In this document: positions 34,961-46,079 of the stretch, piece by piece
Numbering within the stretch: position 1 is the stretch's first letter
Layout of the letters: each line of letters opens with the position of its first letter
DNA from: Petrolisthes cinctipes
Lineage: Eukaryota; Arthropoda; Malacostraca; Decapoda; Porcellanidae
Length of the DNA stretch: 64,000 bases
Direction of reading: 5' to 3'
Assembly (NCBI GenBank): GCA_033782935.1
Contig: JAWQEG010000286.1
Coordinates: forward strand, 1,811,501 to 1,875,500
Translations under genes and position numbers: made by a program
The notes under the pieces: model-generated
What the model saw: only the letters and a program-made list of their open reading frames with translations
What the model was told of the DNA's origin: nothing
The model's database searches: none

Positions 34961-37900
34961 TTTTTTTTTTTTTGTTTGTAAAGTAGTAAAGGTGGGGGAA
35001 AGAAGGTTGGGGATAGAGAAAGAGTAAGCAAGAGGAAGTGAGTTTTAGTGGGAGAAAAAGAGTCGAGGCTTAACTCAGCATGCGTTGGTAGGTTGTTGGA
35101 AAAGGAAGTGGGTAGTGGACAGTTGCAATTAGGAAGGAGGATGTAGGCATGGGAAGGTGGAGTGTGGCGGCAAGGACGGACGGGTAGGAGGAGTGGTCTG
35201 GTGGTGTGTGCTGAGGTGTTGGACTGCGAGATAGAAACGGCCAAAGTGAAGAGGAATAAGTATGAATGAAACAATGGAAACAAATACTGAGTCATTGATG
35301 GAGCCAGTGGAATGAGGGAAGGGTTTAGAGTAGGGAGTGAGCAGGCGTGTGGGAAGGATGGATTGGGGTTGTTGATTAGTGTGGGTTATGTGAGGCAGTG
35401 CGCGCATCAGTGCGTGTGTGTCTTGCCCTCCCCACTGCCTCCCTGAGTGATGAAACATGTCAGTCAATCAGGGAAGATTTAGGGACAGCTGGTGTTTATT
35501 GTTCGTGCTTTGAATGTTTAAATGATTGTCTGCAGAATGGCGTGTTTGTGTTTTATCTGTAGGTGTAAGTAGGGGTGGGTGGTGGCCTGGAATCTTCATG
35601 GAAAAGGTTTGCGTACTGTCTTCTAGGTGGAGTTATGGCGTTGAGTTTGTCAATGTAGTGTTGTAGGCCGTCTGTGAGTTTGTTTATTTGTTTGTCTGAA
35701 AGGTGGTGTAGGTAAGTGTTGACTGGTGGCATGTTTGTGAGTGCGTGTAGTGATTCATTTGTGGCGAAGTCCTGCCAGTGTATTTTATGTGCCCATCTGA
35801 GAGCCCTATTCTGAATAATTTGTAGTGTTTTCTTGTGTGTGGTGGCAGTGAGTGATAATGAGAGGGCGTATGAGTGTTTTGTATAGGTGTAATTTTGTTT
35901 TGGTGTCTGTGTTGTAGAATCTTTGTAACCTGCCCAACTGTAGTTTTGCTTTGGCAGCGATGCTTATTGCGTGTTTGTGCATGCGAATGTGATTGTCGAT
36001 GTTTAGCCCCAGTACGGTGCAGGTATTTGAGGTTGGGATGGGAGTACGAATGTTGTCATGGGAGGGGAGGGTAAGGGGACGCGGAACTTGAATTTTAATA
36101 TTAAAGAATGTTAGTTGGGATTTGGTTGGATTAGTCCGAACACGCCAGTGTAACTCCCACTGTGAGACACTGTCAAGCTCTCTCTGTGTCTTGGTTGTCA
36201 GGGCATCAAGTGTGCCTGCCCTAGTCACGTGAGTTACGTCATCTGCGTATTGTATTGTGAGTGAGTCAGCGTGGATCGGGTCGGGCATGTCATTTGTGTA
36301 AAGGATGTAGAGAGTGGGAGATAGGACTGAGCCCTGAGGCACACCTGCTCGCAGTGGAAAATATTCCGAGAAATTATTTTTAAATTTAATTTGCATAAAT
36401 CTGTTATCAAGAAAATTACAGAGGAGTTTCTGAATTAATATGGGGAAGTTAAATTGCGTGCAGATTTTGTACTTCAGGCCTTCATGCCATACTGTGTCAA
36501 AAGCCTTCTCTGCGTCTTTGGTCACAAGTGCAATTTTGAAAGGTGGAGGTGTATGTTTGTTTATGTGTATGTAATTGGTGATTATATTTAGTGCTTGTTG
36601 TGTGGAGCGGTAGGGTCTGAAGCCAAATTGTTTTTCAGTCAGTAGTCCATCGTCTTCGAGATGTAGTCGTAGTCGTTTGTTAAGAAGTCGTTCTAGTGTT
36701 TTCCCTATTGTCTCAAGAAGGCTTATTGGTCTGTAATTTGCAGGGTTTGTCATTTGTTTACCTGGTTTTGGGATCAAAGTAGCAGTGGCTTTTTTGTAAG
36801 CGTCAGGGAAGTAACCGGTTGCTAAACAGGCATTGAATAATGTCGTTATGGCTTCAATTGTTTTGTCGGGGAGGTTGTGTATAAGTCTGTAACCAATGCC
36901 TGTGGCACCCGGTGCCTTTTTAGGGGCATGTCGGAGCAAGAGCTTGACTTCGTCAGTACCAAATGGGGCTGTGAGAAGGTGTTCTGGGTCTAATGTATGC
37001 AAGTGTATAGGTGTGTCGGGCTGAATCGTGAGTGGCATATTTTGTATATGTTGGTTAATGTTGTTTACATGTTGAGTGATAGTTGGAGCGGGTGGGTGTG
37101 GTGTGTGAATGTTTTCCCAGTATGATATAAATGCATGTGTAATCTCCACGGGGTCTGTAATGGCTCGGTTGTTGATAATCAGGCGGTGAGTGTGTTCCCT
37201 GGGGACACCCATCAGCCGCCCGATCCGGCACCAGAACTCCCGTGGAGTTTTAATTCTGTGAGATTCAGCCTCTTTAATTAAGTGTGTCCAATGTTTGTGA
37301 TGGTCGTTTTCGAGACTATTAAGGATATGGTTTCGGAGGAAGGTTAGGTCTTGCCGTATTGGGGCTAGTGTGTGTAACATGTTTCTGTTGTTGTTGAATC
37401 TATTTCGGTAGCATACAAGGAGTCGTTGTGTACGTATGGAGGGTCTGAAAGAATAGATTGGTTTGTATGTTGTTTTGGGTATGGACCTTTCAGCGGCCTG
37501 AAGTATACTGTTGTGTATGTGCTGGCATTGTGTGTCTATGTCTGCTATGGTTTTGTTTTCGTAGTTTCTGGTGTATCCTTCCTCAGCCAAGATGTGCTTG
37601 TATGTGTCCCAGTCAGCTTGTTTGTATCTGAAATGTTTTGTTGTTGGTATAAGTATAGGGTTTGTAGAGATGTAATAGATGACTGGGATGTGGTCCGACC
37701 CCGAAAGGGGGCCAGGTTGTATGTGGTAGTGAAACATGTTAAGATCGGGCTTGCCACGTCCACTGTTGGTGTAAGAAGTGTGAAAATCTGGGCCGAGAAA
37801 GTTTAGTCTTTTATGTTGCATAAGAGCGTATAATTGTGTACCGTGTCTGTTGGTGTTGTTGTGTTGTAATGCGTGGTGTGTGGCGTTCATGTCTGCTATG

Positions 37901-38184
37901 TGAAGTACTGGGGTGTTATGATTGAATATGTAATTCAGGTCACTGAAAGGGATATGTGTGTTTGGTCTGGTGTATGTTGTGGAAATGACAAGAGGTCCTA
38001 GGTCTGTGTATGTTTTTATAGCTAAGAAATGTGTAGAGGACCAATTGCGGTGTATTAGTGTGTGTTTGATGGTGTTTTTGACAAGAATTGAGACTCCGTT
38101 GTATGCTCCCTCAGTCTGATATGATTTGTATGTGAAGTGTTTTATTGTGTATCTATTGTTTGTACATGTGCTGTTAAGAAGTAT
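34961..38184 (-). mobile_element. Family H non-LTR retrotransposon, 3.2-kb copy at the H2A start site
   Basis: Minus-strand element: truncated endonuclease, reverse transcriptase, C-terminal domain, ~590-base 3' UTR and a run of A residues (complement at 34961-34973). Its 5' junction follows the promoter sequence TTGTTAAGGCGAAATTTT and its 3' side abuts the H2A 5' UTR (through a 51-bp scrap). It therefore sits between the TATA region and the 5' UTR, the same place as the truncated copy at 30929-31609. The 5' end lacks ORF1 and the first part of the endonuclease. Confidence 0.9.
35553..38184 (-). pseudogene. Family H ORF2: endonuclease (partial) and reverse transcriptase
   Basis: A long open frame of ~790 codons, then one frameshift near 35885, then ~108 codons to a stop at 35553. 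Endonuclease (EEP/APE type): GAYNGVSILVKN, HIADMNATHHA (in the place of the usual GDFN), SGRGKPDLNMF, GSDHIPV; its N-terminus is missing. Reverse transcriptase: LIPKPGKQMTNPANYRPISLL, FGFRPYRSTQQAL, VTKDAEKAFDTVWH (motif A), AGVPQGSVLSPTLYILY (motif B), IQYADDVTHV (motif C intact). C-terminal part: LQIIQNRALRWAHKIHW. The layout fits Jockey/Nimb-type non-LTR elements. The catalytic RT residues are preserved, so the parent family was recently active. Confidence 0.9.
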
Positions 38185-38320
38185 AAAATTTCGCCTTAAC
38201 AAAGCCTAAGTAGGGGCTGCAGAATCAGAGGCATCCTATTTTGACCAATCAAGGAGGAGCGAGAGGGTCGGACGGTGTCTCGTGATCCTCTCGCTCCATA
38301 GGAAGAAACAACTTAGCCTT
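38185..38320 (-). promoter_or_regulatory. Displaced H2A half-promoter
   Basis: GACCAAT at 38243-38249 and a degenerate TATA-like CTACTTAG near 38208-38215 (minus strand). It normally stands ~110 bases before an H2A ATG but is here ~3.4 kb away from H2A copy 2. The H2B-facing side ends in CTCTCGCTCCATAGG and then family A sequence. Confidence 0.65.
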
Positions 38321-38329
38321 TTTTCAGTT

Positions 38330-39040
38330 TTTGTAAAATATTTTTTATTTATGAAGTACACCAATCTAACAAAGATAATTCGTTAAATGATGGAGTAGCA
38401 ATAGCTATGCAAAGAAACATTAAATACAAAATTATAGATAACTTTACTCAAGAGGTTATTACAGCTATCCAAATTGATACTACAATTGGAGAAATAATTA
38501 TAGCAACAATGTACCTACCACCATGACGACCTTACCTTTCAGCAAACGACTTTTTTTATGAATAATAAACTTCAACACACCAACATACATATTAGACATA
38601 TGATGTTTGGACATAATTGTCACAACAATGTAGGAAACACTATTATTATATACATTAATGAACACGGGAGAAATTATCAACTTCAGTATTCAAAACTTTT
38701 GTTGGACACAGGAACATGACAACTCTAGACAGAGTATTTAGCAACAACAAAGCAGCACTAAATCACTATTTAAAACAAGGTCCACTAACAAGTGATCATG
38801 TCCCAGTAATAATGATACTGTCTACAAGTCCAATCCAGATGCCAATTAAAGATAGATTTCAGATGAGCAAAGCAGATTGGGTTGGCTTTAAAAATGATTT
38901 AGATACATTAAAAGAAGTAAAATTAGATAATAAAAATATCGTAGAAATTGATACAGAAATTGAAAACTTTCATAAATCCTTAATCAAAGCAATGAGCAGT
39001 AATATTCCAAAATCACAATATAAACTCTCCCGCACTTAAA
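38330..39040 (+). pseudogene. Family A endonuclease domain, decayed
   Basis: First block (38340-38530): NDGVAIAMQRNIKYKIIDNF then TTIGEIIIATMYLPP, the middle of an EEP endonuclease. Second block (38716-39039): TTLDRVFSNNKAAL and PLTSDHVPVIMILS (the SDH catalytic motif), then linker to ~39040. The part between has stops and frame changes. It reads away from H2A and begins at the H2B-facing edge of the histone promoter, as at 43280. Confidence 0.75.
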
Positions 39041-39337
39041 TATACCAGAAAATATCAGATCAACTTACTAACATATACAGAGAAATAAATCCAGATGTTA
39101 TTTTAATAAACAGTCACGGAGCAAAGGATGAAGATGACATTAGAATCTACAATTACATCACATACAAAATTAATTCTGCTAACAGTGTGAATGATGGATC
39201 AGCAATTTTGGTCAGGAAGGGACTTAATCACAGGCTAATTGACAACGTTGTAACTGATGTATTAAGTGTAAGGATTGAAACAAGTCTGGGATGGATACAA
39301 GTGGCAACAACATACCTACCCCCTAGAAGACCCTATT
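39041..39337 (+). pseudogene. Family A-like endonuclease fragment (second, diverged copy)
   Basis: Reads INPDVILINSHG, VNDGSAILVRKGLNHRLI, TSLGWIQVATTYLPP: the same endonuclease segment as the neighbour, but a more diverged member. It stops at CCCCCTAGAAGACCC and joins minus-strand ORF1 sequence. Confidence 0.7.
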
Positions 39338-39595
39338 TACCCTATCCATCTTCCCATCCACTAGTTTCTTCATTTGATCTTGCATATCCTTCATCGCTTT
39401 CTTCAACTCACTAATATCCTTTTGAACTCTATTCAGACCAATATAGCACAAATCACATGACCAGTTAATCAACTTGATATTTTCAGCTTTCACACCATTG
39501 ATGTGAGCACATTTCAAGTGACACCAGCTAGTACAAGTTTCACAACCAATCCACTTATCCGCCCCACCAGTTGTCTCCCTACATGTCCAGGGTAT
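39338..39595 (-). pseudogene. Non-LTR ORF1 fragment with PHD-type zinc finger and coiled coil
   Basis: Minus strand: KWIGCETCTSWCHLKCAHI and, ~20 residues on, WSCDLC form a PHD-like finger. A heptad-rich segment follows (VQKDISELKKAMKDMQDQMK), likely coiled coil. PHD plus coiled coil is the ORF1 arrangement of CR1/L2-type non-LTR elements; it binds element RNA. The flanking 39601-39680 resembles the 5' UTR piece found inverted at 43488-43551. Confidence 0.7.
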
Positions 39596-39764
39596 TCAAC
39601 AACTCTCTAATCTATTATCAAGTATGAAATAACAGTGTACTGCCCGTCGACACGAATATACACGGAGCACGTATCAGACACGGCTATCCGCCACGACACC
39701 TCACAGTTACACTCCTTTTCCTCCTCCAGTTAGTACACGGGCCAAAAAGGGGAGATAAAACATA

Positions 39765-40310
39765 CTAGATCATGTTTTGTGTAACCAAGAGAGTGGTACA
39801 CAGTCTGAGAATAGCAGATACAGTACTTTAGGAAATAGCGACCACTGTGCAATAACATTTCAAATAAAGGGTAGCGAAAGAGTTACAAAAAATATAATAC
39901 CTGTGCCAAATTTTCGTTTAGCAAACTTCGAGGGATCGAGGGAACATCTGAGGGACATTGCAGACAATGAGTGGATCATTGGAAGTATGCCCCCAGGGGA
40001 GCAGAAGTTGACAGAAAATCAGTCAGGTAGGAGAAATCATGCTCAGCTTCCAGGTGGGTGATGCCACAGAAATGGATCACAGCTATTATCAGCTTACCGA
40101 ATACCGATATATTACACGGAGCACAACAGTTGTACATACCAAACAGACAATTTAGGAACAGTACCATTGACACCAGATGGTTCAATAATAAAATAAGATA
40201 CCTCATTGGCCAGAAAAGGGGTATTTTTAAAAGGATAAAAGTAGGAGAAGCCCATCTAAGAAACCAACTAGGGATCTCAAGAGACATATTAAGAGGGAAA
40301 GTAGAAAGGC
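39765..40310 (+). pseudogene. CR1-type endonuclease C-terminus and linker
   Basis: LGNSDHCAITFQIKG is the SDH end of a CR1-type endonuclease, followed by PNFRLANFEGSREHLRDI. After a frame change comes DTRWFNNKIRYLIGQKRGIFKRIKVGE, the conserved linker before the reverse transcriptase. It is broken near 40060 and lost after 40310. Confidence 0.75.
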
Positions 40311-40589
40311 CTTTTCGTGTAGGGATATTTTTCGTTATGGGTTCATCTTGGTGGTTTGTTCGGTGTACGATGAATTTTAAATCACTATTCTTTACTTTGA
40401 CTTACTGACGTTATTATTGGGTACCCTGGTATTGGAAATATTGGATGCATTTACTAAGGTATTTGGATGATAGTGGTTAGTTCTTGTAGTAGGTAGGTTA
40501 GTCGCAGTGGTTGTAAGTTGTGCCATTTTTGTTATATTCTATTGGTATGCCTTCCCAAATTACTTCTTTTATAATTTTCGTGGTCAAAG
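40311..40589. other. Intergenic, nothing recognised
   Basis: No coding, RNA or repeat signal that I can support. Confidence 0.4.
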
Positions 40590-40810
40590 TCCTCATTTTC
40601 CTCCTCCGATTTTTTGAAAATGCTTTCCCATATAGCTGTAAATCTTTGTTGATTTTCTATACCATCATACAGTATATTTCATTTATGTTTTTATTGCCTC
40701 CATCTGTTATATATGGAGAAGAAATGTTAGTAGTACCTCTCATTCTCTTTATCGGATCCCAGAAGTCTTGGGGGTTCCTGTAGTTATCTACTATACAGTA
40801 TATACATTAC
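40590..40810 (-). pseudogene. Non-LTR ORF2 linker remnant upstream of H2B copy 2
   Basis: Near-copy of 1690-1900 in the same position and orientation relative to H2B. Together with the H2B gene and promoter it defines a duplicated module of at least 1 kb. Confidence 0.45.
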
Positions 40811-41034
40811 ATGTTATTTTCTAATGATTTTGTCTGCAGTCGTTTTTTTATGTTGAGTAAAATATGTCGGGAAATTTGGACAAGTATATAATTTTAGTAA
40901 AATCTATAAAAACATTTGCCGACATCATTATTGTTTTGTAATAAAATTTGTATCGGCCAGAATTGTGTTTTGCAATTAAATTTATTGCTAGGTTATTCTT
41001 TGTTAGGAGATGACTATCAGAGGCACCTAATTTT

Positions 41035-41098
41035 GACCAATCCAGGAGGAGCAAGCGGGGCTAGTGCTCCCTCTTGATCTTCTCGCTCAATATAAATT
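41035..41098 (+). promoter_or_regulatory. H2B copy 2 promoter (CCAAT and TATA)
   Basis: GACCAAT at 41035-41041 and TATAAATT at 41091-41098, 52 bases before the ATG, the same spacing as H2B copy 1. Confidence 0.75.
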
Positions 41099-41149
41099 TG
41101 AAAATGTGGGGGAAAAATTTGGTTCGACTACCAACTAAACTAGGTAGTC

Positions 41150-41521
41150 ATGCCACCTAAGACTTCTGGTAAGGCTGCCAAGAAGGCTGGCAAGGCCCAG
41201 AAGGACATTGCTAAAGGAAACAAGAAAAAGAAGCGAAAGAGGAAGGAAAGTTACAGCATCTACATTTACAAGGTACTGAAGCAGGTCCACCCTGACACTG
41301 GTGTTTCCTCTAAGGCAATGTCGATCATGAACTCTTTCGTGAACGACATCTTTGAGAGAATCGCCGCCGAGGCCTCTCGCCTGGCACACTACAACAAGCG
41401 GTCCACCATCACCAGTCGGGAGATTCAGACCGCCGTCAGGCTCCTGCTCCCCGGTGAGCTTGCCAAGCACGCCGTGTCTGAGGGCACCAAGGCTGTCACC
41501 AAGTACACCTCCTCCAAATAA
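41150..41521 (+). CDS. H2B: Histone H2B (copy 2)
   Basis: Complete 123-residue H2B, intact from [25 protein letters not shown] to AVTKYTSSK. The only differences from copy 1 that I see are in the tail (Ala to Asp and Gly to Asn), both away from the histone fold. CCAAT, TATA and a 3' stem-loop are all present, so this copy looks expressible. Confidence 0.98.
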   Translation: MPPKTSGKAAKKAGKAQKDIAKGNKKKKRKRKESYSIYIYKVLKQVHPDTGVSSKAMSIMNSFVNDIFERIAAEASRLAHYNKRSTITSREIQTAVRLLLPGELAKHAVSEGTKAVTKYTSSK

Positions 41522-41557
41522 AGTGGTGCACTCTCCAGAATCATTTGGTCAACAATC

Positions 41558-41574
41558 GGCTCCTGTTAGGAGCC
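41558..41574 (+). terminator. Histone mRNA 3' stem-loop of H2B copy 2 (17-nt variant)
   Basis: GGCTCC-TGTTA-GGAGCC. One loop base differs from copy 1 (A to G); stem unchanged. Confidence 0.85.
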
Positions 41575-42607
41575 ACAACATTTTAGACTTAAGGGAACTG
41601 TTATGGACAAAATTTAGTGTGGCCATGCATTAATGCTGGTTATCTTTTTTGTGGTGTTATGTCAGACGAGCTTTGTAGGTGTCGAGGTGCGGTAGACGAA
41701 GTAGAAACAAAGTATGGAAGGTACCTCATTGCCATCGAATCGGATCGGACTCTTCTTAGGAGAGACTGCCTATCCTCAATGATAATTTTGTAGTTCCTCC
41801 TTTTATTTTTCATATGTTAGTGACAGTAGAGGAGGGGTGGGCCGCATTGGATAAATAAATTAACAGAGACGGTGTGTGCGCGTGTAGGAATATGTGTGTG
41901 TGTGTGTGTGTAAGGATAAGTGTACGAGTTGGGTTTGGCGTGTATACAAGCGTTAGCGTGTGTTATTAAGATTATTTATTCGTGTAAGTATTAATGAGCT
42001 TGTATTTAAGATGGGTTTTGTGTGTATGTATAAATTGATTTGTGTTTTAAGAGTGTTTGTGTGTAGGTATTAGTAAGTTGGGCTTTCGTAACCACACTTA
42101 CTACAGATTTTATATGGCTTAATTTCCTCGAATGAATAAGCCCATATTTATCATTACCTTCGCTCTGGAATAGAATGTCGACATGCACGTCTATATACCT
42201 ATTGCCTACTAATATACACAACACCTTCATATTTCATACACACTAGCGCTATATTTCTTTATTGTAGTGCATAATCTTTATTTCAACCTAATTCATTACA
42301 TACACAAAAACGTTCACCTATCACATGCACTACTTATGTAATATCGTGCATATTATTTCGACGCAAATCACTCCCACTCGCATCTACAGGAATTTGGGTG
42401 CAGAATGGAAAAACCTTTGTCTGCACCTATAATTCAATCGTGGCAAATATTAACACCGACCCTTCTTTTTCAGTTAATCTGTAATGTTCTTACTAGATCT
42501 GTACAACCGGCTGCTAAGCTGACCTTACATGAAAGCCTAAGTCAAAAAAGGAAATGTAACCCAATAAATAGCTTGTCTATTATCAATCTCTTTGTGAAGG
42601 CAAGTGT
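41575..42607. other. Histone spacer, homologous to 2687-4016
   Basis: No gene. Compared with the first spacer it lacks ~211 bases between two GCCATC repeats. It has a short TG run at ~41895-41910. Confidence 0.65.
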
Positions 42608-42624
42608 GGCTCCATTAAGGAGCC
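42608..42624 (-). terminator. Histone mRNA 3' stem-loop of H2A (17-nt variant)
   Basis: Identical to the loops at 4017-4033 and 34419-34435. Confidence 0.85.
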
Positions 42625-42679
42625 GGATCTATAAGTTGGGAAGAGGAGGAAAGGAGGCTTCTGGGGACAGAGAGCAACC

Positions 42680-43084
<405 letters not shown>

Positions 43085-43106
43085 TCAACACAAATTGTTG
43101 ACGAAG

Positions 43107-43137
43107 TTTCTTCTTCTTCTTCTTGTAAAGTAGTAAC
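43107..43137 (-). mobile_element. Family H 3'-end scrap at the H2A copy 3 start site
   Basis: On the minus strand TTACTACTTTACAAGAAG followed by further AAG units. It equals the last bases of the family H 3' UTR (compare 34922-34934 and 34976-34990) plus a variable AAG tail. It stands between the TATA region and AATTTGTG of the 5' UTR. The likeliest reading is an extreme 5' truncation. Confidence 0.6.
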
Positions 43138-43154
43138 AAAAAAATTTGCACTAA

Positions 43155-43262
43155 CAAAGGCTATATAAGGACTGTAGAATCAGAGGCACCCTATTTTGAC
43201 CAATCAAGGTGGAGCGCGACGGTCGGAAGGTGTCTCGTGATCCTCTCGCTCCATAGAAAGAA
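43155..43262 (-). promoter_or_regulatory. H2A copy 3 promoter, half of a divergent promoter
   Basis: TATA-like CCTTATATAG (43161-43170) and GACCAAT core (43198-43204). The H2B-facing half runs to CTCTCGCTCCATAG at ~43257 and is followed by family A endonuclease and no H2B. Confidence 0.7.
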
Positions 43263-43279
43263 ACAACTTAGCCTTTGTA

Positions 43280-43487
43280 ATATTTCTTTCAGTTTTTGTG
43301 AAATATTTTTTTATTTATGAAGAACACCAATCTAACAAAGATAATGAGCTAAATGATGGGGTAGCAATAGCTATGCAAAGAAACATTAAATACAAAATTA
43401 TAGATAACTTTACTCAAGAGGTTATTACAGCTGTCAAAATTGATACTACATTTGGAGAAATAATTATAGGAACAATCTACCTGAAAC
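43280..43487 (+). pseudogene. Family A endonuclease fragment beside H2A copy 3
   Basis: FIYEEHQSNKDNELNDGVAI, IDNFTQEVITAV, TTFGEIIIGTIYL: the middle of an EEP domain, starting at the same internal point as at 38340, so this junction was copied with the histone module. It ends at 43487, where a piece of CR1-type 5' UTR in reverse orientation (43488-43551) is attached. Confidence 0.75.
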
Positions 43488-43551
43488 GCGCTCCGTGTAC
43501 ATTCTCGTCAAACGGGCAGTAAACTGTTATTTCCTACTTGATAACTGAATA

Positions 43552-44130
43552 GTTCAAGTTCAAGTTCAAGTTATGGGTCGCGCAGAAGGCCGCTCATGGG
43601 CAGCATAATATGCGGGGGATTTAAGGATCCAGGGGAGGATTAGGATGAGGGTGGATTGGGTCAGGGACTGTGGATTGGGGAGGTAATGATTGGTGATCCT
43701 GTTTCTAGACGTGTCAAGAGTGGGGCTGTTAACTACGTGAGATGGGAGATGATTCCACTCTTGGATGCTGCGGGGAAAGAATGAGTGCCTCAATATATCA
43801 GTGCTTGTCTGGTATGTAGGCCTATGGTATTTTAAGTTATGGCTGCCCATAGTGGATCGTATACTTGTAGGGTGTAGATATGTGTCTTTGTCTATGTCAA
43901 CTAACTTGTTTGTGATTTTGTATATCATCTGTTGTCTGTCTATCTGTCTTCGTGTTGCCAATGGGTCTAGTTTTGTGTCTTGTTTAAGCAAAGTGACTGA
44001 TGTAGTGTGTCTGCAATCACGTCTGGCCCATCTTGCAGTTTTGTTTTGTATGGACTCTAATTTATTGATATTATTGTAAGTGTGTGGGTCCCAGACGGTG
44101 TCGCAGTACTCTAAGTGTGGCAGAACGAGA
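43552..44130 (-). pseudogene. CR1-like element, 3' end with hexamer tail
   Basis: Minus strand: LPHLEYCDTVWDPHT, NKLESIQNKTARWARRDC, RQQMIYKITNKLVDID, SFFPRSIQEWNHLPSHVV, then a short 3' UTR. The element ends in tandem CAAGTT/AACTTG hexamers (43552-43571), the kind of short tandem 3' tail CR1/L2 elements have in place of poly(A). About 190 codons, frame mostly open. Same family as 262-1323. Confidence 0.85.
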
Positions 44131-44230
44131 TGCAAAATAGCTGTGAACATGATATGACGGAGGCAGGAAAGTGTGTGCGATGTGTATAGATTTTGTATAA
44201 TCGTGTTTTTAAAGAGGAATATGAGGCAGT

Positions 44231-44791
44231 GTGTCCTGTAATGTGTTCAATGCTGAGATATCACGAGCTAAGGCAGAGAAGAAGAAAAAAGAAAGAGCTT
44301 GGCGTAGACTACGCACTGATATTGCTAGAAGAGATTATCAACACGCAAAGAGAGAAGAAAAAAGACTCATAGTACTGAGACAGCGGAAAGTCAAAGAGGC
44401 CAGGTCAGATATGAATAAACTATATCTCATACTCAATAATTTAACTGGTAATAAAAAGAAGCCAATGTTGCCTGAAGGATATCCTGATGAAGTACTTGCA
44501 AACAAATTCTTAGATTTCTTTGACAATAAAATAGCAACTATAGTGGAAAGCTTTCCAGGAAGTGGTTTGAATGTGATGCATAGACATACTCAAATGTCTG
44601 AGAGCAAATTACTTTGCTTTCAAAACATCGGTATGGCCAAGATGAAAGAAATTGTACAACGAGTGAAATTAACTCATTGCGATAATGATCCGTTACCTGT
44701 ATCGGATGTTATAACGAGTAAAAATGTAGACGACATCTTTAAAGTGTTCCTGCAAATTATTGTATTATATTTTATTCATTTATTTACTTAG
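44231..44791 (+). pseudogene. Non-LTR ORF2 linker fragment
   Basis: Lys/Arg-rich helical stretch (KAEKKKKERAWRRLRTDIAR) leading to NKLYLILNNLTGNKKKPMLPEG and FLDFFDNKIATIVE, the linker between endonuclease and reverse transcriptase in CR1/L2-type elements. The same family occurs at 63585-64000. It stops before the RT catalytic core. Confidence 0.7.
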
Positions 44792-44814
44792 AAAGACAGG
44801 AAACTCCTGATTGA

Positions 44815-44946
44815 ACACACACACACACACACACATTTATGCACTCATAATGAAAATACACCAAACTGGACAACAGTCAGTGTTTACCCCAACCGCAATA
44901 ATTGCTCTGTCAGGTCAACCAGGTCTCTCTCTCTCTCTCTCTCTCT
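44815..44946. repeat. Microsatellites (CA)n and (TC)n
   Basis: (AC)10 at 44815-44834 and (TC)11 at 44924-44946. Confidence 0.95.
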
Positions 44947-45058
44947 TAGTTATCATTTTGCCCTATTAATTTATTCCTCCCATCTTTATTTATTGAATTA
45001 TATCTGTTGTGTCCTTTTCACATTCCATTTTGTTTTTTGCAAGATCGAATATTGTGTT

Positions 45059-45279
45059 TTATTGGTATAGTGAAACCAGCACAGCTGTTTGCTATAGAAT
45101 AGGCCCCTTCACAAGCCCAGGCCCCGTATAGGCATAATCTGGGTTGGAAGGGTCAATTCCGTGACGTTCATCAGAAGTAAATAAAATTCAAATCTGGCGC
45201 TGTACTGATAGTGGAGCCACCTGGTGGTGGTGAGGTGAGGTATTAAGCCCCTCCTCCGCTGAATACCGCTCGCCCACTC
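45059..45279 (+). repeat. DIRS left inverted terminal repeat
   Basis: Begins TTATTGGTATAGTGAAACC and runs to CGCTCGCCCACTC. Its inner ~190 bases are the exact or near-exact reverse complement of 52245-52440. Confidence 0.92.
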
Positions 45280-46079
45280 TGTCGCGGAACACGTCTCAGT
45301 CAACATCTACGCTCCTCGCTGCTACGCTATGGTATTGTGTCGCGTGTTCCTGCTAAGTTTTTCTTTTGTGTTCTAGTGGCTAGCCTGCTTTGCAGATGTA
45401 TCATGTGTGTTTTCTAGGAGGGTTTTAGGTGTTTATGGGTTTTTTTTCTTCGTTAGGACTTAGTTCTTTCCTTAAGCGAAGGGGGCTTTTCAGCCCCTGT
45501 TTTCGGAGTTTTTCTCCGTCTGTCCCCCCTTTCACTGTCCCTCCTGCCACTAGTACATGCTTCGTGTGTATTTTATCGGGGTTTTCTGGGGTTTTTTAGT
45601 GAGGTTAGTGGGCGCCACGTGGGACTTCTCCGCCCCACGTGGTGACCACATGGGGTCTTTGCAGCCCTTCCTCTTGCCTTCCCCGATTATTATGTGTCCC
45701 CTCTCGGTAGGGGGGAGTGAGAATTGTGCCCTGGTTCTCTCTTCCTCTCCCGGGCGGGGGTTTTTATTTTATTTTTGGGGTTTTTCCATTATTTTCAGCC
45801 TGGAGTGTTTCTTCTCAGGCTATCGGGTCCCCTCCTACCCCTCCTTCTGGTTCTTCTGTCCGGGGGGGCTCTTTTTTACCCGCTCCATGTGGCGGACGGT
45901 TTTGGTTTTACGGGGTTTTTCCCTGGGCGGCTGCGCGAGTGTGGGGGATCGTGTCCTGGTCCCCAGGTTCAGCGGGCGTGTCCCGCGCTTCTTTCCTTCG
46001 GGGAGGATGGGTTTCGTGTCTTCTGTGTTCCAGTGTTTGCACGTGTTAACCCATGTTTGTGTATTCTTTTCTCCCCCAG
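45280..46079 (+). other. DIRS 5' region upstream of gag
   Basis: GC- and T-rich leader with overlapping open frames (45557-46425) that show no motif. TTTTCTCCCCCAG at 46067-46079 looks like a 3' splice site just before the gag coding start, so the leader may contain a first intron. Confidence 0.45.
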
